From: Alentia gelatinosa
Lineage: Eukaryota; Annelida; Polychaeta; Phyllodocida; Polynoidae
Direction: 5' to 3'
Length of the DNA: 64,000 nt
Assembly: GCA_950022655.1 (NCBI GenBank)
Contig: OX465579.1
Location: forward strand, 137,401,118-137,465,117
In this document: one piece after another, positions 11,601 to 23,600 of the stretch
Numbering within the stretch: position 1 is the first letter of the stretch
How the letters are laid out: the number at the start of each line of letters is the position of its first letter
Notes under the pieces: generated by a model
The model's database searches: none
Told to the model about the DNA's origin: nothing
The model's input: only the letters and a program-made list of their open reading frames with translations
Program-made: the position numbers and the translations under genes

Positions 11601-14600
11601 ACTCCTCGTAGGGCATCACGCGGTACAACTCGCTCGGCTCCAGGTGTTTCCGGACTGCTCACCCCCAAGAGATATCACCAAGTGAACATTATGTGATATG
11701 AATATGAAGTTTCTGTACTAGAGGCTCCACAACGGTGGTAGATCGAATTTTTTGTGTGTCTTATTCATAAAACACCGTCATAAAAGAAAATAGGAAATCA
11801 AATCTGAAGGGGTAATGATTAGGCAGTGTCGGGGATAGTTCAAAAAATGGGATCAGAGCTGTAGGAGATGTGTACATAGATCAGTCAAAGACACTCACTA
11901 CCTTTCCGGAAATGATAAACTTTTTTTTACATATTTCGGCGATCTCTCAGTGACCTGGTGCCGGTGAGGTCGGGTCAGGGTATTGCCGGATGCGGTCGAG
12001 TTGTAGATATTGGAGAACTTAAATCATGATGAAGGAAACCTTTTGAATTTCGGTTACTTGTTTATTGTTTATCAAACATAATTGTTCGTTTGATCTTTAA
12101 TAAGGGAACACCAAAAAAACTCTCGTTTAACAGTATTTATCTATCTATACTTGAATATCGTATCTGGGAATTGCTTATAACACTGGAGACTTTACAAATA
12201 TATTGTAGTGGTATACACAAGTATGTCCTGAGTAAATAATTATTTCAAAATATAATAGTAGTGATTTGCTCAAATACAATCATCATGGAAGGCGATAAGG
12301 CTATGCATTTAAAACGTCAAGTAAAGTTTCTCTTCTTTTTAATGTACTTCTTCTTTTTTCTATTTTTTATCATATTAGGTTAGCCAACAGCACATACCGT
12401 AATTTGGCGTAGCGGCATTAACCAGCCACAGCACACAAAATTGAGTCTAAAATCCGGTTAATTGCTTCATCTTCGGTTTGATTTACTTGCTTTTAACTAG
12501 GGAGCGTAGATTAGAATAACTTTAGAATTACCAGGGGCAAAACCCGCCCCGCCACTGGTAGGTCGATGTTAATGCCCCCCGATTATTTGCAAAGCGAGCT
12601 GTTGGGAGCAGCGAATAGATCAGTATTATTTGATAGATCTAATTAGATTGACTCACCTGGATCGGCAAGTTCCTTCTTGAAGAGGGAGACGAAGGCGGAG
12701 GTATCGTCTAGCCAGCCCACATATACACTTCCTGAAAGGTAAGTACAGGATTTTTAAACAGGGTAAGCTCAAGGCTAGTGCCAGCACACGTGCGCTTAAG
12801 GCCGGACTTATATACAAATCCGTGGTTCAAGCTTACAAATATCAATGCGAATCCTGCTTATTTTCATTCTCTGTGATATCATACAAATTCACAACACTAT
12901 CAAAAACCAAACTAACCCGAACGCCTGCATCAGTGTCTTTAATTCAACAAAATGCCACAAATATCCAGTCAGTATCTCATCCCGTTGCCTGGTTAGAATT
13001 GCCTTTCACAGCGTGATTGCGTGATAGTATGGGGGCCACAGAGTTCGAGTCTGCCAAGAATAAAAGCCTTTCCCCCCTCCCCTATGCTTCGGATTCCAAA
13101 GAGCAACATTTTCAAAGATAAGTTCTTGTCCCAAACGTCTATAGACCTTTGGCAATAACACTGATAGAATAAGATTCCACATATTACATAAAGTCAAATC
13201 CCGCTACTAAGGGCACCATTTGATCCAGGCCAAGTGGCCCATGTTGCAGGGTGCCCTTCTTAACAGCTTTCCCCGCTATCGGTGTTCTATTGTACACGTA
13301 TCGTTCGTTTTCCACATTAGAAGTTCCACGTGGTGTCATTTTAGACAAGGATGTCAGTAGGGGTCATGAAAAAAAGAGGGAACATTTTTCAAGTGGAGTT
13401 TACTGCCTAAGAGACTTGGAAAGCATGGAAAACATGGAAAGCACAAAGTTATTGGCCATGGAATGGCCCTGGGTTGTGTGGCGTGGTTTGAAACACATTT
13501 TTTCGGTGTGAATGAGACCCAATTTATCAATGAAAAAAAGAGACTATTATATACTGAAAAAAAAAGGATTTCCTTGGAAACTAGGGAAACTGCCAACTTT
13601 GAATTTCATATGTTTTCCCAGTGCTGAGTGGGATGCTTCCACAACGTCTCTGTGTATACATCAGATGGAACAAATATACCACATACTCACCAAAGGGTGA
13701 GAACAGCTGCGCGATATCGGACGTTTTCCACAATTTTGGGAATGTAACATGGAAAACATGGTTTCGATCTGGTTTCACTGCAAAAGGAAAGATTTCCATT
13801 ATTAGAACTAAGCAACAACTCATTTACAGCTATAGAATCTAAAATCATCTAATTTTTACACTGATCCAATTTTCCTGGGATAGACCAACGAGTATAGAGA
13901 ATACTCGTTGGATAGACCCTAGCCCAAGGATCATGTCGGAATCAAAGACTTATTGGTCAGTTCATTTTACATTTATAGCATTACGTCATTACATCCAAGC
14001 TATTCATGTGCCTGGTAATGCACTCGGTTTTAAATTGAATCCCCGATCAGTTTGAATTTATACACCTAATATCATTTATTTATTCCAGTTTCACATTTTG
14101 AGGACAAAATAACTTCTCTATTGGTCTCGATAAATTGGTTAAAGCATGAGGCATGATATATTTCCAGGGTGTATACAACGATTTACTTTTTCCAGGTAAC
14201 AGGAATACCACTGCTTCACATACGATTTTTGCCTGGATGAAAAGGAAAGATTGGCTCCACTGCAAATTACACGTCCTCAAAGATTAAATCAATTCATAAC
14301 AAAGATTTCGCCAAAAGAGGTAAAAACACCTAGATCTGCACAAATTGTGAATACCTCATAAATTTATGGATCGCATTATTGGGCGTCACTTTTCCATATC
14401 CACAACATACGGAGTGACTAACCTAACTCGTAATTCATCTAGACTTAAAAGGTTATCCAGGGATGAAAGTCGGAAGTGGGGAAAAAATGGGAAATGTAAA
14501 ACTCTTAAAAAAAGATGTACATACATAACATTATTTTGGGACATAATGGCTATGAATTTTTTTTATAATTTCTTGAGGAGAGAGAAAAAAGTGAAACTAA

Positions 14601-17600
14601 ACAGGAAATACCATACCATGTAGGAAATGTCAGAATTTCGTCATTTGTCGGCAAACTTGCATCCTTATCACAAAGAGTGCCTTTTTGGACTACATACATA
14701 CACATGAATGAAACACTAAATGCTCGTACTCACAATCGGGTTCTGAGAGATTCATGTAGGGGATGTCAAAGACTCGCATCATGAATATTTTATTGCAGAA
14801 GGGTTTGAGTAGCGGGGAGGTGGCGAGGAGTTGTCCCTGCTGGTCGTTCTTATAGGTGCCCAGGTGATCGGCCATGCTGATGAAGCACAGGCCGGTGATG
14901 TAGGCGTCGTAGCCCGCCTCATGGAGCTGCTCGCAGTCTGTCGTGTAACCCGGGAATCCAGAAGCAGTTTCTGTGCAAATCGAAAGAAAATAGGCACAAT
15001 TTGATATTACTCAGGAAACGAGGATGCACATTATCATTTTACGTAATGAAAATACATTTACATTTTTGTCTAAAATAAGAGGTATACATTGCGATTTAAA
15101 TTCATCAACAAAGGTAGACATTTTGATTTTGATTAAAAAAAAAGCATAAATTATATTTTGATTATACCGAGATATACATTGTGACTTAAATTTAAAAATT
15201 AATCATAAAATGAATGCACTTGGTTTTTTATATCATTTTCATATTCATCTGATTTCCACATATGCCTGACATTCTTGAGTTTCAACACTGAATTTGTCCA
15301 AGGCGTCATTCAATCAGACACTAGAAGATTTGAATATCGTACTTACCAACTTCAGGTTTGACAAAGGGTGCTTCTTCTAGTATTTTCCTGAGATTTCCAA
15401 GTCCTGTATTTGTAATTATTTCCTATAAGTAGAAATTGCTGACCTTAGGTGGGTGTGGAAAGAAATATGCTGGGATAATGAGGCAATAATAAGTAGGAGT
15501 GACGAGAAGGTATCAGGCGATTGCCCAATGATGTATAACCTTACATTATGGCCATCTATTACGAGTTCCCTATTGAACATACATTGGGCCTCAGGCAGGC
15601 CCTCCCAAATGTTTCTAAGCTGCCAGAACCAGGAACCATTGACTGCGGATTTGAAATCCATTGAAAGCTATTAATTACATGAAAATATACTCTTAAACAG
15701 ATTTAGTCCCTTTGTGCATGGAGATCACAAAAGAGTCATGATGAAACTTATAGTGCTCTATCACAATTGTCTTTTCCAAATATTACTACTTCAAGGTGAA
15801 GAAAATAAAGAAATAAAGGGCCTAACAAAGGTATGCACTGAGGAATTTATCAAAATGAAAAATATTCCCTCGTATTTCAAGCTTGGTTTCCACATAGGTC
15901 TTACCTTAAAGGGGAAGGTGTTGGCCATCAATTTTGTGTCGACGACGTTAGGGAATACACAGTTGACGAGGGCCTTGAACTCTTCATAGTCCTGTAATGT
16001 TAATACATTAGATGTAGAGATCGGCTATTTAACTATTCCAACAAAAGGAAAACCATCTTAAAATGGATAAGAGAGCATTTGTCTTGAAAACATATCGATT
16101 AACTACAGCCGAACCCCATTAAGTAGGGTCCTCTCTTTTCTGAGCCCAAATGGTCCTACGTTTAACGGTGTACAAGGAATGAGGGATGTCAGTTGGGTTC
16201 CTGAAAAAAAGAGGGAATAATTTTCATGTGGAATTTACTAACTAGAAGAGACTGAGAAAGCAAAGGAAAACACATTGTTATTGGCTATTGAATGGAACTA
16301 GGGTGTGTAGGGATGTATGAGCTACTGTTTATTGGTGTGAATGAGCTCCAATTTATTCTCTCATTGTTTCACAAATGAAAAAGAATTATAAACTGAAAAT
16401 GAAAACAAGTATTTCCTTGGAAAATAGGAAAACTGCCATCTCTGAATCATCGAGAAAGAAGAAGGAGTATTTCATTCCAAACAAATCTACAGGGATGTTA
16501 TTTGGAGACAGGAAAATGTGTGAATGGGCCTCAGGGGCAGTCGGGGGTTGGGGGAGGGGGGGGGGGGTGTTGTAAACCTAAGAATGAGGCTCGATTAGAA
16601 TAATCTTTGTTTTAATACCAAAAAAAATTCCATACTGAAAATGTAAACAAGCACTTCCATGAAAATGTGGAAAGCTGCAATCTTTGCTTTAACAGGGTGT
16701 CCTGCTACCGGGCTTCTACTGTATACACCTTCCAGGGGGAAATATTCACAAATAAGAACTGTATATCTACCTCGGGCAGCGCGCACCGGAAACGCGCAAT
16801 GACATGGAGCAAGTCAAGCAGTACATTGTGCCCAACCACCAACTTCCGCTAGTAAGAAGAAAAATAAGAATAATCTTACATCAATGACATTGCATCAATT
16901 ATTTCTATAACTGTAACATTATCATATGATTATGGTTTGTTTAACAATCTATATCATTATCAGAAACCGATTTACATAATCTGTAAAACGAAAAGGATAC
17001 GCCTTACGGGATTATTCAGTGTTAAAACCAACAGTTGTCGCTCTAGAGAATACCGACTCCAGTCAAGGAGTTGGCCCAAACAATTTAAGTTTGTCTGAAG
17101 CATATAAGCCTGGTACGTGACTGAAGCTACCTGGGGCAACACAAGTATAATTCCTTTTTTTTTTTTTTTTTAACATCAGCTTGGCATGGTGGTGGTGTTG
17201 CCACGTTTTTTTAAACAATTATAATTTGTGTTTCTTTTTGGTTTCTCCCAGCAATGATGTTTTAAAGTAATAAGGGTATATATGATAAATAGCTCGCCTG
17301 CAAATACCCACTTTACGTATTCAGGTATCTGGGCCCAAACTATGGTCCTAAGAATAAGCTGCATATTATGTAGACCATGGGCATATATCGAGGGTGGGTG
17401 CAAAAGAAATGATTGTTTATTATATTGAAAAAACGAAAGAGAACTTACCGAATCTGAAATAAGTTTGATAACTTTGGAGAAACCCACAGCATCATCAAGT
17501 TCTTCCTATATGAAAAGACAATATGAAAATATATAAAGAGTGACATGACATAGACGTCAGCTGGGATTAGAAAAAAAAGAGGAAATATCGTTCAGGTGGA

Positions 17601-20600
17601 ATTTGCTGCCTCTGAGACACAAAGAAAACCCGCCTGCATCGGCCATAAAATGGGACTGATGGTCTATTGGGAGCTCAAAACCCGCTGTTCTATCGCCGTG
17701 AATTAGGCTCAGTGTATAATGTTATCTTAGTTTTACAGAAGGAAAAATAATTTTATATACCGAAAATCAAAAAGTGGATTTACTTGGAATAGTAAAGATC
17801 TGTCATCTCTGTATCTAACGGATTCAATTCTCAGAGGTATATATGAGCGTATGCCTAAATTCCAACATTAAAAACAATGCCAGCTATAAAGTATTTCATT
17901 CAAATTCTTCCATCATCGAGAAGCAATAGTGCCCAGAATTTTGGTCTCGGTACAAATGAACTTACAAATTTCTTAATTTCAACAACAAAAATTATAAAAG
18001 CAGACCTCATAGTGAGTTTAGGGATGGAATTGACCCTTTAATACATCCTGATATGAATCTATCGTATCAGATAGTAAACATCGACTGAAACCAGTTAAAC
18101 CTACAATTTCTGCCAAGCGTTTATTCTGTTCCCGCGTCTTAAAGTCGTCAATGCTGTTCACACGAGAAACCACTAGATACCGCATCTTGTTTTTGTCCGT
18201 TTTCGTCTCAACATGCACACTGGATTTATATCTGAAATGGAAACTATTTTGTTAAAACATTCTCAAATATTTCGCAATTATTCAGTGTATGGAGACCATC
18301 ACAATTGTCGTTTTTCTACCAAAGTACCACATCTGAGCCAAACATTTAAATGCCTCTGAAATGATATCTGCATTTAATCAGGTGACATTTTGTTTAACAA
18401 TTATATTTTAATCAAGTTAACTTCTGTGAATAAATATATGCTGTTTACTTACAGAAAACTTTGAATTAGTAAACTTATAGATAGGAAATGATATGTTATC
18501 CTCAAATTCAAGCTGTATAGGGAGTCTGACGATACTTACTTGTGACATACTGTCTGGTAAATCAGCTTACGAAGGTAGCCGTTGCAGGGCAGCAACTCTA
18601 ATGAGCTTTCATCGGACTTCAGAAAATCTTCAATTTTTTCACTGGAATGCAGAAAGTACCACTGTATTATTTACTGCCCCAGTAGGAGTCTAACAGTAGT
18701 AAAACCCGGAAATAACCTGAAAACTGCCATCTCTGTAAATATCTTTTACACCAAACGAGAATCGAATCAGCGTATAAACGCAACACATATGTTATGCTTC
18801 TGATTGGCACGGTACCATCGGATTCTTAACAGGTTGTTTGTGGTCGGTAATACGGCGTATTAACAGCTAGGAGCAGCTCTAGGAGCTGATGACATATATA
18901 AGTTACGGCGGACTGATGGAGCTGGACCAGCCGACCATGCAAACTTAATTCAAAACAATCACCTCCCATGTGGGTTTTGAAAAGGTGCCTTTTCTGTTAA
19001 AGACATATTGGTATGCATAACACACATTTATTCAGAAATTGGAAGAATATTCCATCATTTTTAAAATCCTCTAATTTCTGGTGGGCTGGAGATGCCACAG
19101 AAGGACCTTCTCACCAGATGCCATCGATGAAGGCCTTCTGCTCGTCAGGGATGATGATCGGACCCTTCATGAGGTCCCCATGTGGTGAGAGGAAGCTCGG
19201 TGACGTCATCTGTGAACTCAGCTGCTCGTGTTTTTGTTGGAGCGCCTCTCGAAGACGCTGTTCATCTTCCAGTGTGAGGTATGAGATACCTACAGCGACA
19301 ACCACCTGGTGTTATATCACTACTATAAGCCACGCAACCATATTGGGGGCTGAAAACTCGTTATTTTTGACTTCAAATACAAAAATTCTGATAACTTGTG
19401 CTGTAAAAAAAAAGATGCAGATTTGAAAAAGATACCATATCAGATCAGAGATAATGGACGTTATTGTCATATATATTTTGAATTTATTCAGATGATGTAT
19501 CTGTTTTCATTCTGGACGTATTTCCTCAGAAATCATGTTAAAAGTTAGGCAAAATGATTGACTTCTAGAATATGAGAGAAGATTCCACGGAATTCCATAT
19601 AGAATCAAAATCAAAACCCAGTTTAACCAAGTAGAGATTTCTTTTGCAATCATTTTGATACTTTAACATTTTTTCTACTCATAACAAAAGTCAAAATGGA
19701 CTATTTTGTTATAAAAATAGAAAAATGGCAAAAATCCCCTTTTTTGTGATTTCTGCCATATGTCAAAGCACTGTCAGGCAGAAAATGAAGAAGAAAGGCA
19801 TGGTTGTAAATTATACAATATTTTCAGATTGTGATTTCAGAGAATGTTTTTCCTTTAGATATTATCGTAAAACTGGATGAGTTTTAATCTTAGCCACCGT
19901 ATGCCACGACTGGAGTTTGGCAAAGTGACTTCATGAGGCGAAGCCGAGTGAAGTCTGGAGTCAAAACTCAAGGAGTGGCATGCGGTGGCCAAGATTAAAA
20001 CGAATCAGGTTTTGATTTTATCCTACCCTGTCTCCTCGATTTTGAAATATTAGGTGACAATAATTCTGTATGCCACTAGTGGCATATAAAAGTCAGCGTG
20101 GCATACGGAATCTCAATGTTAAGCCTATGGGATTTTATATTAGGGGTGGGATAATATATATAAACAAATGCTTACTTAAACTACTAAGATATGCAGCATA
20201 ACAATCTATAAGATCTTTTAGGGAATCCGGATCCCACCATAGTCCCTTCTATGCCTTCCTGGCCAATAAACCGTTGTAGGACTGTCTGCGAGTGGGAACA
20301 ATGGGGGATATTAACGAGAGATATGGGATAACCAGATAACAATCTCATTATTAAGTATGACTAACATACTGCCAGGGATGCAAGTTATGGTAGGAATAAA
20401 TCGGAAAGAAATCTACAAGGAAAAAATGACTGAACAGTAACAGGACTGCAAGTAAAAGATGCTAAGAGCTGTGACAAGCCTCTCAGTGCTGCGTGGTGTA
20501 AAACATTGCAGAATTTTGATAATTTTTACATTGTACATTCATTCATTGTAAATCTTAAATTTTGGAGCCCATAATTTATCGGAATAACTGCATCCCGATT

Positions 20601-23600
20601 CAACATGCTGCTACTTCTATATGCTTCATACGTGGTTACTGCAAACTTACCATCTCTTATCCATTTATTGAAGTCAAATCCTTGATTAATCAGAAAGTCG
20701 AAACTGGAGGTCTGAAAACGAAAATATGTGCTATGAATGAAATCAATTAGATTCTCCTGCTACAGTTAATCCTGGATATTTTTTCTAATAGTTTTTTCAT
20801 GTTTAATCAAGTTAGCAGAGGTAGATCTATGAAATGTCAAGTGCCGAAGAATCTTGTATTTTTTTTCAGTTCTACTAATTCCATATGGCAACATGATTCT
20901 GTTGAGATAACCTAGTTACAGCCTGGTACGGAATAATCCAATATACTATTCTTATTGCAGCAATATTGATGACTCCATGAAGTGAGTTACACAGATCGAC
21001 ACCGCATCGTATCATTGTGACAAAACTTATTTGGCATATCATCTTGTCAGTTCTGAAATTCAGCGTATAATTGTATATGAAATTTGAGTGTACCCACCTG
21101 ACATAGAAAGCGCGGGTCCGGGGCTTGCCTACTGAAGGGCCGAGGAAACGTGTAGAAGTTGAAACACCTTGAGACATGTCTGCAGAAACAGGAAGGGTGA
21201 TTTGTAATTCATACAGTCAGGACAAGGGAGCATATCTTAATATAGATCAATTGTGGAGAATCAAACGCCTTCTGACAATCAAAGAGTCACTAAACTTCCC
21301 TGGCTTAATGGCACATCCTAGGAGGCTTGTGCCAGAGTTCGGTCAGGCTATGGCCATGTAAGGCCAACCTATGGATATAGCGGAATTCTGATCATCATAA
21401 CTTAGAACATCGGTAATGCATTTCAGTATTTGTATCCATCTTTAAGATTAAAACAAATACCTTGAAATTCGTGTTGAGTAGTATTTTTTTACAGAGACTA
21501 TAACAGACAATCAGACTTGTATCATCTTGTATTGCCTGGAGTGTGTAAATGCTGACATGTCGCTAAGCAGCCTACCCTCCATTTTGGACTAAGTCCCCTA
21601 TATTGTAGGGTGGTCCCCTTAATGGACTTAGTCACTGCATCGGTACACGGCATTCTGTTTATGACTGCGTTCAAATCATTTTAATTGAATATACGAATGT
21701 CTTATCATTAAAACAAGAGTTTAGTTTGCGTTTGGAAAAAGGATTTTTAGCCTCCAAAGGCCAAATAGCGGGTGGATACATTTACCACTCAATAGGAGAG
21801 ACCAGTTACCATACCAAATGTTCTGTGTATGGAATGCAATTAAGTACTAACCTTTCTAGAATTCAGAGTATATCTATCTACCTGTAGCAATGCCCTAACT
21901 ACTTATGAAAGATAGACCATGTGCCTCATATTGGGAAACAAAACTTTGTTTCTATGTATAACAATAAAGAAGGTCAAGCCAATATCTGGTATTAAATGAT
22001 ATTGAAAAACCAATGCCATTTGACTGGATCTTGCCTGATTCCTAGAACAAAATTGTGAGACATCATGACTTCTTTTTGTGTGAAAATATGCTGAATAAAC
22101 CATTCACTCATTCACCTGCTGCCTCCCTCCCTCCACCCACACCCACTCCCACCCTCACATTATGAGGTTTGGCAAAATTACATGAATAGCACATCAATTA
22201 TAAATGTTTGACTTAAAGAATGACACTTCCTAGGGTGTAAGCAACTGTTAGTGCCACATATGGAGATGGTAAATGTAAGGCCAAATTTTCATGTAAAACC
22301 ATATTGTGTGAATATCTGTTTTAGTACACCCATTTCACCCAAAATCCCCCGCCCCCCTCCCTTTAACAAATATATGGATATCTCAGTAAATACAGAATCT
22401 ACCTAGTAAAGTTCCCCCAACCTGAAATCTCTTTTGTTTTTAAATCTGTGTCAAAATACTAAAACTAAAACTGCAAGATATTGTATGGCCATAAAAGCTT
22501 CTGTCATAAACATAAATCATATTCGGAGCGAGTCTCTTCAGAATAAAAATTTAAAAAAAAATGTTTTTAAAAAAACCACTATAACACCAACCGTCCACCC
22601 GCTAAAAAGAGTTCAATACTATAAGTGACCAGAACTTAGGTTATTTCCTCTCTAATTTTGCCTGATGAGCTGCTTTGCCGCGAAACCTTGGACAACTCTG
22701 ACTTGGATATCCCCCAGCTCCTTTTTAAGTTTTTAGATCCATCTGGAACTAACTTCAGTAACATCACAAATTTGTTAATGGTTGCCCCACTTCCCATTTC
22801 CTGGGAGATACTGCAGTCCCCGGCAACATCATCAATCATGAGATCATAACCAGTAAGCGTGCCATGGAAAAAGCAACGGTGGGGAAATTTCCTTTCACTT
22901 TGCATGGCTGTATCGAGGTGGAGATAGACCTATATCAGCCCCATTCATAATATATAGAACTTACTTTTGGGTGGCTTTGTCGTAGTGGAAGGCGCAGAGT
23001 CCAAACTGAATCAGTAGGAAGTCCACTGTGCCCTGTACAAAGCAAGAGTTAACATATTAAGGTTTTTCCTCGGATATCAGGAAACTAGTCCTATGTTCAA
23101 ATTATTACATAAATCAATAAAATCATCATGAAAAATATTTTTATACTATGCTAATTATGTATATGATGAGCCTTAAACCACTTGGAGGACTTGCATATAT
23201 TGCTTGCATTTTCATGCATATATATAATATGGAAATTTGAATATTCAAAACTTCAATAGACAGTTTATGTTATGGTAAGCGAAGTGGCCCGTAATTATGT
23301 GATCCATAGGTTGTCCGTGTGTAGTGTAGGCTTAGAACAGTCTGGTCCTCACGTCACATTTAAAATCTTTTTCCACCTCCCGACTACACTTCTAGTCCCA
23401 CTACTAACCACTTCGATACCGGCAAATATACTATAGTAATGGGGAATGGGAAAGTAATCGCCAATTCCCCCAGGGTTTAGAGATAACCCATTGAAGAGAC
23501 TTACCCAGGAAAAGGATCTTACCTTTCGCAGCTTGTGGTAACGACTCTTGGGAGTATCGAAGGCCGTTATCTGACATGTTTTATCGCCTAATCCTTCATA

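Noticed and set aside
13037..13060. B-box-like AGAGTTCGAGTCTGC
   Set aside because: No matching A box at the right distance and no tRNA fold, so neither a tRNA nor a SINE head is supported.
19013..19426. 137-codon plus-strand frame
   Set aside because: It is antisense to PARN exon 7 (19115-19289), whose frame matches PARN.
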